Positions 38,538 to 46,827 of a DNA stretch of 64,000 nucleotides are shown one piece after another. The stretch is from an uncultured Bacillota bacterium. GTDB lineage: Bacteria > Bacillota > Clostridia > Oscillospirales > Oscillospiraceae. The translations under genes and the position numbers were made by a program. A model generated the notes under the pieces. The model saw only the letters and a program-made list of their open reading frames with translations, was not told the origin of the DNA and did no database searches. Location of the stretch: positions 1 through 64,000 of the forward strand of contig CANEFX010000013.1 of assembly GCA_947426945.1 (NCBI GenBank), written 5' to 3'. How positions within the stretch are numbered: position 1 is the first letter of the stretch; every line of letters starts with the position of its first letter.

Positions 38538-41148
38538 ATGGAAGAGTCCAGGCTTTCGGAGGCTGGCTGTGCGGCAGGCGGCAATCCTTCTGTGCGCGGC
38601 GGTAACAGGGATCGGATGGAGTGTGTTTCGCTCCGGAGCTTACCTGCCCACACTGGACGGGAATGTGTACGCTATGGACCCCACTGATAACTCGCTGTTT
38701 ATGGTGCTGTCCAGAGACGCCAACAACAGCCTGGTCCATATTGACTACAGTGGGCGTCTGCTTCACTACGCCGTGACGGAGACCAACCAGGCCTTTGAGA
38801 ATCTGGTGGTCCTGAACGATACCATCTACGCGGTGCTGACGACCTACGATACCGGAGAGACCAATCAGGCCCTTGTCTCCCTGTCCATGGACCGGTCGGC
38901 TATGCGGGTGCAAACCCTTTTGGAGCTGTCACGGCTGCCGGAGGCGGAAGGGGCCGGCATTACCTGGACGGGCGTATATCTGCCGCTGGAGGATGAACCG
39001 TCGGGCCTGCGCCTGGGGGGCGTGGACCAAAGTGGCCGGGGATATCTGCTGGATTGGGAACCGGAGACGGGACGCACCCGTCTGAAGCGGGTCCTGGAGG
39101 GCGAAGAGATATACAAGCTGAAATATGTAGATGACGGCCGCTATGTATGGATTGACACCCGGGGCCAGGCCGGACAGTATATCGGCGGCACATGGCAGAG
39201 AGACCTTCTCGGTGGTTTGGCGGAGACGCCATATCATGTCTCCACCTGCGGTGATCGGGTGTTCATTGCGGACAGCGCGACCGGAGACGTATTTGAGCTG
39301 GAAAAAGACGGTTCGGTCCGGCTGCGGTGGCGTGGGGAAGAGGAACTGGGCCGGTCAGGCTGCCGGTATCGAGATATTATGATCTTCACCACCGTCCGCA
39401 GCGGAGACGATATTGAGGCAATTGCACTGTGCGCCGCAGAGGAGGGAAAGGCCAATGTGGTGGTTGGGCCGGGCGGGACCATAACCGCCCTGCACATGGG
39501 TCCGGCCCGGGTTTGGATGGTGTTTCACCGCAGTGGAACGGCCATGCTGATAAGCTGGGCCCTTCTGACGGCTGCTGCGGAGCTGCTGCGGGCAGTCCTT
39601 CGTTCGCCGCGCATGACGGTGCGGTTGGCGGTGTGCGAGTTGATGATGGCCGGAATCATGCTTGGCGCGGTGGTGGGCGCGCAGTACGCCTTTTATCAGA
39701 CCACCATCCGGGAGGACGCGCAGCAGAAGCTGCGGCTTCTGGGCGGAAATCTGGCCGACGTGCTGAGCTCGGAGGCGGCGATGGCCAGCCGGGAGGTGGA
39801 GCAGGCCGTGGACGAAGTCATCCGGCGGGCCGCCAACAGCGAGCAGTACGCCGTCAATGTGGTCTGGTCCGGCAGCACCCCGGTTATCGGTTATGACAGC
39901 CAGGTCCCCGCCGGCTACCGTGTGATGGATGTAAAGAGCCGGGGCTACCGCTCCGCTGTTGAGGATTTTCTTTGTGGGGATAGCGGCCACGCTCTGACAC
40001 AAAGCCGCAATGCCATGAATATCAACGAGTATGTCTACATCCAGCGAGTTATCCAGGGGGAGCTGGCGGGGTGTGTGACGGTGGCCCAGACAGAGCAGGA
40101 TGTGCTGGCCGGCCGGTCCGGTTTCTGGGTCAGCATAGCGCCCATCCTGGCAGCCTGCCCCTTCCTATTTGCCGCGTTAATTTTTGTCACATGGTATCTG
40201 CTCCGGCCTTTGGGTGTAATCCGGGAGGCGATGGAGGAATTTTATAAAACGGGAGGCGGGAACCGGATGGACCTGGAGCGCATGCCCAGGACGGAGCTGT
40301 ATCAGGTAGGACAGGTATTCAACCAGCTTTCTTTACAAACCAAGGTGCAGTTCAATACTCTGTCCACCATCAATAGCGCCTATGTCCGCCTGGTTCCTGA
40401 CTGCCTGCTTCAAATGCTCCGCAGAAAGGATGTTTTGGAACTCTCCGCCGGGGAATACGCGGCGGTGGACGGCGCCCTGCTCATGCTGATACCCCAGCGT
40501 CCCGCGCGCACTGCCCAGCTGCTGGAGGAGATGGCCAGGCCGGCGGCAGAGCAGATTCAAAGCCATATGGGCATGATTATCGACTACGATGAGAGGCTTG
40601 GGGCCTTTACAGCAATTTTTTCCTCGGCGGAGCAGGCCGGGGACTGCGCCAGAAGGTGCGTTTCCGACCGCAGCGGGGAGCGGAAGGTGATGGCCGCCGT
40701 ATTTACCGAGTCGGTGGAAATGGGGGTGTTCGGCTCGGAGAAGCTGCTGTATCCCATGGCGGTGTCTGCGGCGCTCCACCGGCGTCAGGAGGTGCTGTCC
40801 CTGCTCAGCAGGTTCGACGCCGTTCTGGTGCAGGGCGGCGGGGCCGGGACCCATCTCCGGCTTTTGGGCTGGGACGGAGAGATGGCCTACTGGGAGGACC
40901 CGGCCTGCCGCTCCGGGTCCTGGCAGGCCCAGTGGAAGGCGGCGGCGCCTCTCTGGGAGGAGGCTATGGTCCTGTTCCGGGAGGAACGCTTTGCGGAGGC
41001 AATGCGGAGATTTGCCCGCATTCTGAGGGTTATGCCCGGGGACCAGGCGGCGCGGTGGTATCTGTTCCGCTGTGAGACCCTGCGGGATCACCCGGGGGAG
41101 CATCCGGACGTCGGGCTGCTGTTTGACTGGGAGGAGCGCCATGGATAA
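38518..41148 (+). CDS. Membrane sensor: propeller-like domain, Cache-like domain, HAMP and degenerate cyclase domain
   Basis: An 876-aa multi-domain membrane protein. In order: one N-terminal helix (~20-38); an outside beta-rich region (~45-325) with repeated WxDTRG/VFIADSATGDVFEL-type blades; two helices (~336-358, ~368-392); a Cache-like sensor (~393-530; NEYVYIQRVIQGELAGCVTV); a helix (~536-560); a HAMP linker; then a class III cyclase-like domain opening INSAYVRLVPDCLLQMLRR, the hallmark lead-in of HAMP-cyclases. The catalytic FxDIxGFT position reads MLIPQRPARTA, so both metal-binding aspartates are gone. A TPR-like helical end (about 810-860) follows. Probably a signal receiver, not an enzyme. 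Confidence 0.7.
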   Translation: MCSLRDRWKSPGFRRLAVRQAAILLCAAVTGIGWSVFRSGAYLPTLDGNVYAMDPTDNSLFMVLSRDANNSLVHIDYSGRLLHYAVTETNQAFENLVVLNDTIYAVLTTYDTGETNQALVSLSMDRSAMRVQTLLELSRLPEAEGAGITWTGVYLPLEDEPSGLRLGGVDQSGRGYLLDWEPETGRTRLKRVLEGEEIYKLKYVDDGRYVWIDTRGQAGQYIGGTWQRDLLGGLAETPYHVSTCGDRVFIADSATGDVFELEKDGSVRLRWRGEEELGRSGCRYRDIMIFTTVRSGDDIEAIALCAAEEGKANVVVGPGGTITALHMGPARVWMVFHRSGTAMLISWALLTAAAELLRAVLRSPRMTVRLAVCELMMAGIMLGAVVGAQYAFYQTTIREDAQQKLRLLGGNLADVLSSEAAMASREVEQAVDEVIRRAANSEQYAVNVVWSGSTPVIGYDSQVPAGYRVMDVKSRGYRSAVEDFLCGDSGHALTQSRNAMNINEYVYIQRVIQGELAGCVTVAQTEQDVLAGRSGFWVSIAPILAACPFLFAALIFVTWYLLRPLGVIREAMEEFYKTGGGNRMDLERMPRTELYQVGQVFNQLSLQTKVQFNTLSTINSAYVRLVPDCLLQMLRRKDVLELSAGEYAAVDGALLMLIPQRPARTAQLLEEMARPAAEQIQSHMGMIIDYDERLGAFTAIFSSAEQAGDCARRCVSDRSGERKVMAAVFTESVEMGVFGSEKLLYPMAVSAALHRRQEVLSLLSRFDAVLVQGGGAGTHLRLLGWDGEMAYWEDPACRSGSWQAQWKAAAPLWEEAMVLFREERFAEAMRRFARILRVMPGDQAARWYLFRCETLRDHPGEHPDVGLLFDWEERHG

Positions 41149-42634
41149 GGACGCTGGATTCAAACGGAAGAGGGAGGACTATTGGAGGATCGGCCCCGTT
41201 TATGTCTGGAAGTGGCTGGCGCTGTCCCTTCTCATGGGCGGATGTCTTGGGGTGCTGGCCGTCTGCGGACTGCCTGCCGGCCTTTTTTCCGCCCGAAGCG
41301 GGGAGCCGCCCTCCTACCGGTATACCGACCGGCGGCTGATGGAGTTGTCCGGCGTGGTTCGGATTACGGACGATTCCGGGACAGTCCGTTATGAGGGAGA
41401 GGTAAGCCAGGGGGATTACACCGGCTCCGGCCGGGTCTACGACAGCGAAGGACAGCTGGTGTACAGCGGCCCGCTGGTAAAGGGGATATGCGAAGGGCCG
41501 GAGGCCAGGGTATACGCCGGCGGCTTCCTGGTCTATGAGGGGGAGATGGCCGACGGCCGGTATGAGGGACAGGGCCGGCGGATCGACCCGGACAGCGGTA
41601 TAATCAGCGAAGGAACATTTTCCGGCGGAGTTCTGCAGGGGGAGGGCCGGCAGTTCAGCCGGGAGGGAAGCCTGCTTCGGGCCGGGACCTTTGCCGGGGA
41701 TCTGCTGAACGGCGAGGGGGAGGAGTACGGCCAGGCCGGAGTTGTGCTCCGGACCGGGACCTTCTCCAACGGACTGCTCCACGGAGAAGGTGCGCAGTAC
41801 ACTGAAGGAGGCTGGCTCTGGTATGAGGGGGAGTTTCGAAACGGCCTGTTCCACGGGCAGGGGGTTCTCTACGACGTCCTTTTGGGGGGACGCCGCTATG
41901 AAGGAGAATTTGCAGAAGGCCGGCCGACGGGCATAGGACGTATCTACCACCCGGGCGGGCAGCTGCTCTACGAGGGAAACGTGTATGACGGTGAGCCCCG
42001 GGCGGAAGCTTTTCTGGGGCTGTCTCTGGCGCAGTTGGAGGGGGCCTTTGCCGAACACTGGCTGCTCTATTCCGGCGGCGGTGTGACCGCCTTTGTCTAC
42101 CCCTATTTTCATCTGATGTTTTTCACGGAGGACCCGGTGGAACTGGTTTCCCCCTCGGAGCAGGAGGCCCAGGCAGAGCGGGAGCGCCGGGAACTGCTGG
42201 AGGCGGTCTCTCCCCCGGCGGACAGCGCCGAGGAGGAACCCCTGTCCCTGGAGGACAACACGGGGACGGGAGAGGATTGGACGCTGTCCCCCGAGCAGGA
42301 AAAGGCGGACATACGGATCATGGAGGTCCTCTCCTGGGGAGCTCCGCTGGCCGGGACGGTCCAGCCGAAGATGGATTTTCCCTCCGGAGAGCGGGAGGCC
42401 GGCGCCCGGGAGTGGTTCAGCGATTTTGCGGCCGGGCGGCAGCTGTCTGGAACGGGGGCTGCCCGGACTGGTCCTTTTGTCTATGAGTTTACCCCGCTGC
42501 CCCAGGAGGAACAGATCTGGATCGACTACTATCAGGCCGCGGGCGGAGGCGTGCGCTCCGCCACCGTTCTGCGGGAGGGGAAGGACAGCCCCTTCTGGTA
42601 TCAGAGTGCGGTAAGAGAGGAGAATGGAGGATGA
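41141..42634 (+). CDS. Membrane-anchored MORN-repeat protein
   Basis: A 497-aa protein with a basic cytoplasmic N-terminus, one membrane helix (WLALSLLMGGCLGVLAVCGL), and then about nine MORN repeats of ~22 residues (about 84-290), for example YEGEFRNGLFHGQGVLYD and YEGEFAEGRPTGIGRIYH. A Glu-rich linker and a unique C-terminal domain (~400-497) follow. MORN repeats form long beta-hairpin rods that bind proteins or phospholipids. ATG 41141 overlaps the sensor gene by eight bases and has GGAG. It precedes the cap gene with a four-base overlap, placing it in the injection operon. No homologue role in known eCIS is established. Confidence 0.75.
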   Translation: MDKDAGFKRKREDYWRIGPVYVWKWLALSLLMGGCLGVLAVCGLPAGLFSARSGEPPSYRYTDRRLMELSGVVRITDDSGTVRYEGEVSQGDYTGSGRVYDSEGQLVYSGPLVKGICEGPEARVYAGGFLVYEGEMADGRYEGQGRRIDPDSGIISEGTFSGGVLQGEGRQFSREGSLLRAGTFAGDLLNGEGEEYGQAGVVLRTGTFSNGLLHGEGAQYTEGGWLWYEGEFRNGLFHGQGVLYDVLLGGRRYEGEFAEGRPTGIGRIYHPGGQLLYEGNVYDGEPRAEAFLGLSLAQLEGAFAEHWLLYSGGGVTAFVYPYFHLMFFTEDPVELVSPSEQEAQAERERRELLEAVSPPADSAEEEPLSLEDNTGTGEDWTLSPEQEKADIRIMEVLSWGAPLAGTVQPKMDFPSGEREAGAREWFSDFAAGRQLSGTGAARTGPFVYEFTPLPQEEQIWIDYYQAAGGGVRSATVLREGKDSPFWYQSAVREENGG

Positions 42635-43200
42635 GTCAGGAGCCAGTTTTGATTCGGGCGGGAGAGCTGCTGCTGGACTATCTGCGGAGGGAGCTGGTCC
42701 CGGTGGTGCTCAGCAGCCCGGACATGCTCAGGCTGGGCCATCCCGGAATGGAGGATGAGTTTCGGCTGGGCCTGTGCCTGTATGAGACGGAGGAGGTCCG
42801 GCCCAACGGGCCGCCCGCCATGACCCGGCTCAGCCCGGATACTCACGGCCTGCCCGACCTGCCTCTGGTCCTGCGCTTTATGACCTTCGCAAACCGAAAG
42901 GCGGCCTTTGGCGGCATGCGGGCGGCCGACGAGCTGACCATGCTGGAGGCAGTGCTGCGGGCGGTCCACGGCTGTGCCGGTCTGACGATGGATGGCCGGA
43001 AACTGCGGCTGACCCTCCATCCCCTGGAGCAGAGGGAGAAGTTCTCCCTCTGGCAGAGCATGAACGCGCCCCTCCAGCCTGCGGCCTATCTGGCGCTGGA
43101 GCCGGTGGTGGTGCCTAACACCCGCATCCGCAGAATTCCGCCGGTGCGGGAGGTGGAACTGTCCACACGCTCCAGAGAGGGGAGGTCCGGTGAGCTGTGA
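42631..43200 (+). CDS. DUF4255 / Pvc16-like cap (tube terminator) protein
   Basis: A 189-aa protein whose N-terminal ~150 residues match the DUF4255 (Pvc16/Afp16) pattern: LLLDYLRRELVPVVLSSPD, RLGLCLYETEEVRPNG, the DLPLVLRFMTFAN strand and a C-terminal YLALEPVVVPNTR. In Afp and PVC particles this protein ends tube and sheath growth. It starts inside the end of the MORN gene (ATGA) and its TGA overlaps the next GTG, so cap and tip are coupled to the membrane genes. Confidence 0.85.
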   Translation: MSQEPVLIRAGELLLDYLRRELVPVVLSSPDMLRLGHPGMEDEFRLGLCLYETEEVRPNGPPAMTRLSPDTHGLPDLPLVLRFMTFANRKAAFGGMRAADELTMLEAVLRAVHGCAGLTMDGRKLRLTLHPLEQREKFSLWQSMNAPLQPAAYLALEPVVVPNTRIRRIPPVREVELSTRSREGRSGEL

Positions 43201-43583
43201 GCTTTTGGCTGTGTACCGGGGCGGTGCTTCAGTGTCCCTTCGGCTTGGCTCCGGCCCCCTTCAGCGCGCTGCCTGTCCCCCGGGTAATGATATCGGGCCG
43301 GCCAGCGGGCGTGCTCACCGATATGGGTCCCATGGTCAATATTCCCTCCTTCGGGATGTGCAGTAATCCTGCAAATCCGTCTGTGGCGGCGGCCACCGCC
43401 GCCGCACTGGGCGTTTTGACCCCCATGCCCTGTGTGCCGGTGCCTGCCGGACCCTGGTTGAATCCGTCTGCCAAGGTGACGGCGGGCGGGCGGCCGGCCG
43501 TCACGGATGGAAGCAAGCTGATGTGTGCCTGGGGCGGGCAGATATCCGTTCAGTTTTCAGGTCAGATTAATGTACAGCTATAA
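43197..43583 (+). CDS. DUF4280 PAAR-like spike tip protein
   Basis: A 128-aa protein of the DUF4280 family, which caps VgrG-like spikes (Afp10/PAAR role). Its regular features are visible: GAVLQCPFGLAPAPFSALPV at the start, NIPSFGMCSNPANPSVAAAT, the TPMPCVPVPAGPW turn, and SKLMCAWGGQISV near the end, with several conserved cysteines. GTG 43197 overlaps the stop of the cap gene. Confidence 0.88.
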   Translation: MSFWLCTGAVLQCPFGLAPAPFSALPVPRVMISGRPAGVLTDMGPMVNIPSFGMCSNPANPSVAAATAAALGVLTPMPCVPVPAGPWLNPSAKVTAGGRPAVTDGSKLMCAWGGQISVQFSGQINVQL

Positions 43584-43621
43584 AATACAGATTCTAAAGA
43601 ACGAGAAAGAAGGTATGGAAA

Positions 43622-45334
43622 ATGGCAGAGTATTTAGCTCCGGGCGTCTACGTGGAAGAATTTGAATCGGGAGCCAAGGCTATGGAGGGTGTGGGGACCA
43701 GCACCGCCGGCTTCATCGGTCTGGCGGCCCGCGGTCCTGTGGCAGGCAGGCCTGTCCTGCTCACCAGCTTCGCCGACTACAAGCGGCGGTTTGGCGGATA
43801 TCTCTCTGAACTGGAGTATGGCACGTACCGCTTTCTGCCCAACTGTGTGGAGCAGTTTTTTACCAATGGCGGAAGCACCTGCTATGTAATGAGAGTGGCG
43901 CCGGAGGACGCCAAGGCGGCCGGGAGCGGAGAGGGTCCTGTCGTGATTTCCGCCCTGGACCCCGGGGCATGGGCCAATACCATGCAGGTCTTTCTCTCCC
44001 GGTCAGTCCGGGCCCGCACCCAGATTCTTGCCGTGCAGGACGGTGTAGGCGGCAGTCAGTACCGGCTGAAAAATCCGGCCGGCTTCCGTTCCGGCGACCT
44101 GGTGGCCTTTCGCGGAGGGGAGGGGCAGACGGTCTATAGCAGGATTACAGGAGTCAACGGTCAGCTGGTGACCATGGCCGAGCCTCTGCCCGAGGACGCT
44201 GTCGACGACTCCCTGGTCCCGCAAAGGACGCTGGAAGCCTGCGGCGTGGATATGGTGATTTTATGGGAAGATCTCCAGGAGTCCTACCCCGGCTGCTCCC
44301 TCAATCCCGGCGCGCCGGATTATCTGGCGGACATTCAGTCCTCCATGGCCAAGGTGACCCTTACGCTGGACGGCGGCCTGGACGATCCGCTGGTTCTGCT
44401 GGGCGGGACGCCGGAGACAGAAGTGCTGCGGATTGAGCTGTCGGGCGGGGAAAACGGAACGCTGGACGCGGTGAACGCCGGGACCTTCAACGGTGAGGAC
44501 AACGGCCCTGGCCGCCGTACCGGTATCGAGGCGTTTCTGGAGATCTCCGACGTGAGCATCATGGCTGTCCCCGGCGTTACCGACGCAAACGTCCAGGCAA
44601 AGCTCATCGCCCACTGCGAGGGACTGGCCAGCCGCTTTGCCGTGCTGGACGCCCCCAGGGGAGCCGTCTCAGTCAGCGACCTCAATACCCACAAGAGCGC
44701 CTACGACACCAGCTACGCCGCCCTCTACGCGCCCTGGGTCAAGGTGTTTGACCCGCTGCTGAAGCGCCCCGTCTTTCTGCCGCCTTCCGGGTCGGTCTGC
44801 GGCGTCTATGCCCGGACCGATATTGAGCGGGGCGTCCACAAGGCGCCCGCAAACGAGGTGGTTCGGGGTTGCACCGGCCTGTCCGTTACCTACAACGAGG
44901 CCGAACAGGGCAAGCTTAACCCCAACGGCGTCAACCTGATCCGGGTGCTTCCGGGCCAGGGCATCCGGGTCTGGGGGGCCCGCACCTGTTCCAGCGACGG
45001 AAACTGGAAGTATGTCAACGTCCGCCGGCTGTTTATCTTCCTGGAGGAGTCCATTCGGGCCAACACCGGCTGGGCGGTGTTCGAGCCCAACGACGAGGGT
45101 CTGTGGTCCCGGGTGAAGGGCAGCATCTCCCTGTTTCTGGAGACTCAGCGCCGCAGCGGCGCGCTGATGGGGGCCTCTCCGGAAGAGGCCTACTATGTGG
45201 AGGTGGGCCGCAATACCATGAGCCAGGACGACATCCTCAACGGCCGCCTGATCTGCGAGATCGGCGTGGCGCCGGTACGGCCGGCGGAGTTTGTGATTTT
45301 CCGGATTACCCAGAAGATGCAGGATATGGCATGA
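43622..45334 (+). CDS. Contractile sheath protein
   Basis: A 570-aa phage-tail-type sheath subunit. The family start LAPGVYVEEFESGAKAMEGV is followed by TSTAGFIGLAARGP, and the conserved C-terminal domain has RRLFIFLEESIRANTGWAVF, EPNDEGLWSRVKGSISLFL and the ending GVAPVRPAEFVIFRITQ, all characteristic. Only one sheath gene is present, whereas Afp and PVC have three. An insertion domain near residues 120-260 probably forms the outer decoration. AAGAAGGTATGGAAA precedes the ATG. Confidence 0.95.
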   Translation: MAEYLAPGVYVEEFESGAKAMEGVGTSTAGFIGLAARGPVAGRPVLLTSFADYKRRFGGYLSELEYGTYRFLPNCVEQFFTNGGSTCYVMRVAPEDAKAAGSGEGPVVISALDPGAWANTMQVFLSRSVRARTQILAVQDGVGGSQYRLKNPAGFRSGDLVAFRGGEGQTVYSRITGVNGQLVTMAEPLPEDAVDDSLVPQRTLEACGVDMVILWEDLQESYPGCSLNPGAPDYLADIQSSMAKVTLTLDGGLDDPLVLLGGTPETEVLRIELSGGENGTLDAVNAGTFNGEDNGPGRRTGIEAFLEISDVSIMAVPGVTDANVQAKLIAHCEGLASRFAVLDAPRGAVSVSDLNTHKSAYDTSYAALYAPWVKVFDPLLKRPVFLPPSGSVCGVYARTDIERGVHKAPANEVVRGCTGLSVTYNEAEQGKLNPNGVNLIRVLPGQGIRVWGARTCSSDGNWKYVNVRRLFIFLEESIRANTGWAVFEPNDEGLWSRVKGSISLFLETQRRSGALMGASPEEAYYVEVGRNTMSQDDILNGRLICEIGVAPVRPAEFVIFRITQKMQDMA

Positions 45335-45354
45335 TTTGGCGGGAGGTGTGAGAT

Positions 45355-45789
45355 ATGGCAGATATCATTTATCCCTTTAAGAAGTACAACTACAAGGTGC
45401 TCATCGACAACACGGAGGCTGCCGGCTTCAGCGAGGTGTCGGCTCCGGCTATTACCTCTGACCCGGTGGAATACCGGGAGGGCAACATGGCGGGCAAAAC
45501 GGCCGGCAAGCAGCCCGGGATTTTGAAATACGACAATGTTACCCTCAAACGGGGAGTGACCGACTCCCAGGTCTTTGTGGATTGGATCAAGGAGATCCAG
45601 GCCGGCAAGGTGACCCGCAAAACGGTGGTCATTACCCTGATGGATGACGAGATGAACGAAGCCGCCTCCTGGCAGCTGGAGAAGGCGTGGCCCACCAAAT
45701 ATTCCGGCACGGACCTGAACGCCACCAGCAACGAGGCTGCTATTGAGAGCCTGGAGCTGGTGACGGAGGGTGTGACCCGAATTAAGTAA
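45355..45789 (+). CDS. Inner tube protein 1
   Basis: A 144-aa T4 gp19-type tube protein (Afp1/Pvc1 role) that stacks into the rigid inner tube. Family hallmarks: YKVLIDNTEAAGFSEVSAP near the start, KYDNVTLKRGVTDSQVFVDW in the middle, WQLEKAWPTKYSGTDLNATS and ESLELVTEGV at the end. It lies 20 bases after the sheath gene, the standard order. Confidence 0.92.
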   Translation: MADIIYPFKKYNYKVLIDNTEAAGFSEVSAPAITSDPVEYREGNMAGKTAGKQPGILKYDNVTLKRGVTDSQVFVDWIKEIQAGKVTRKTVVITLMDDEMNEAASWQLEKAWPTKYSGTDLNATSNEAAIESLELVTEGVTRIK

Positions 45790-45801
45790 GGGGTGTAAGA
45801 G

Positions 45802-46170
45802 ATGGAGCTTCAGACGATTTATCCCTTCCGGCTGCCCAAGGGTTATCTGGATGGAGAGGGGACGCTGCACAGGGAGGGGCAGATGCGCCTTGCCACGGCG
45901 GGCGATGAGCTGAGCGCCCTGCGGGACCCGCGGGTGAAGGCCGACGAGTCTTTTATGAACATCTTGCTGCTGTCCAGAGTGGTGACGTCCCTGGGTACCC
46001 TGCGGGAAATCACGCCGGCGGTGATGGAAGGGCTGTTTGTGGGCGACCTGGAATTTTTACAGAATATGTACGATACCATCAACCGGGCGGACAGCCCCAG
46101 AATTCAGGTGGTCTGTCCCCACTGCGGGGAAAAATTTGAGGATACGATAAATTTTCTGGCGACGGGATGA
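45802..46170 (+). CDS. Tail assembly-type protein with C-terminal zinc knuckle
   Basis: A 122-aa protein found beside tube genes in contractile systems. The body (FRLPKGYLDGEGTLHREGQM...DESFMNILLLSRVVTSLG...FVGDLEFLQNMYDTIN) is the pattern of the small assembly/chaperone proteins of gp19-type tubes; the C-terminus has VCPHCGEKFED, half of a zinc-binding site that may be completed by dimerisation. Exact role unproven. Confidence 0.75.
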   Translation: MELQTIYPFRLPKGYLDGEGTLHREGQMRLATAGDELSALRDPRVKADESFMNILLLSRVVTSLGTLREITPAVMEGLFVGDLEFLQNMYDTINRADSPRIQVVCPHCGEKFEDTINFLATG

Positions 46171-46346
46171 GCCTCAGGCCCCAGCAGGAGCTGTACAGCC
46201 AGCTCTCGTTCATCTCGTATTATTTTCACTGGGACCTGGACCGAACGCTGACCCTGCCCCACCTGGAGCGGGAAAAGTTCTGCCGGGAAATCAGCCGGAT
46301 CAACAAGGAGGCCGGCGCCCGGGAAAAAAATCTGTTTTCGCTGTGA
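46167..46346 (+). CDS. 59-residue DUF6760-like protein
   Basis: A short gene overlapping the previous stop (ATGA at 46167). The product starts MSLRPQQELYSQLSFISYYF, continues HWDLDRTLTLPHLEREKFCR and ends with EISRINKEAGA.... The pattern 'E-x-FIxYxFHW-x3-(D/E)-x-LxLxHxER-x(3)-REIxxIN' is that of the DUF6760 proteins seen between tube genes of contractile injection clusters. It is the size of Afp6 but I do not claim homology. Its position between the assembly protein and the second tube gene is typical. Confidence 0.75.
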   Translation: MSLRPQQELYSQLSFISYYFHWDLDRTLTLPHLEREKFCREISRINKEAGAREKNLFSL

Positions 46347-46361
46347 CAGGAGTGAGGCGGC

Positions 46362-46784
46362 ATGTCGGAGTATCCTCTTGCGGCATATAACTTCCGCGTC
46401 AGGATTGGGGAAAGAGAATTTGGATTTTCAAAGGTGTCCGGCCTTCAGCGGGAGGCGGAGCCGGTGATTTATCAGGAGGGCGGCCTCAACGACCGGGTCC
46501 ATGTGCTGCCTGGCCCGGTCAAAGGCTGCGGCACCGTCCATCTGGAGCGGGGCGCTTATGCGGGACGGCCTCTGCCCTTCTACATGGTAGGCCGGCGGCT
46601 GGAGGAATCCATGCGTATTGAAATATGGAATGAAAGCGGCACAAAGCTGGAGGGCGGCGTCTATGTGCTGCTGGGCCTGGTGGTCAAAAAATTTGAGGCA
46701 GGTGAGATGGATGCCCTTCGGGACGCAGTGCTTATCGACAGGCTTGATTTCAGCTACGAGTATATGTATCTGTCAAAGGAGTGA
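46362..46784 (+). CDS. Inner tube protein 2 (tube initiator type)
   Basis: A second gp19-type tube protein of 140 aa, clearly diverged from the one at 45355. YNFRVRIGEREFGFSKVSGL, VIYQEGGLNDRVHVLPGPVK and the ending LIDRLDFSYEYMYLSKE are typical of the tube paralogues that sit between spike and main tube (Afp5 role, by analogy). It follows the DUF6760-like gene by 15 bases. Confidence 0.88.
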   Translation: MSEYPLAAYNFRVRIGEREFGFSKVSGLQREAEPVIYQEGGLNDRVHVLPGPVKGCGTVHLERGAYAGRPLPFYMVGRRLEESMRIEIWNESGTKLEGGVYVLLGLVVKKFEAGEMDALRDAVLIDRLDFSYEYMYLSKE

Positions 46785-46827
46785 GCTTGCCCGGGCTGGA
46801 AGGCGGACAATTTTCCGGCATGGACCG

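Noticed and set aside
38518-41148. Functional adenylate/guanylate cyclase
   Set aside because: Both metal-binding aspartates of the class III motif are absent, so only a degenerate domain is claimed.
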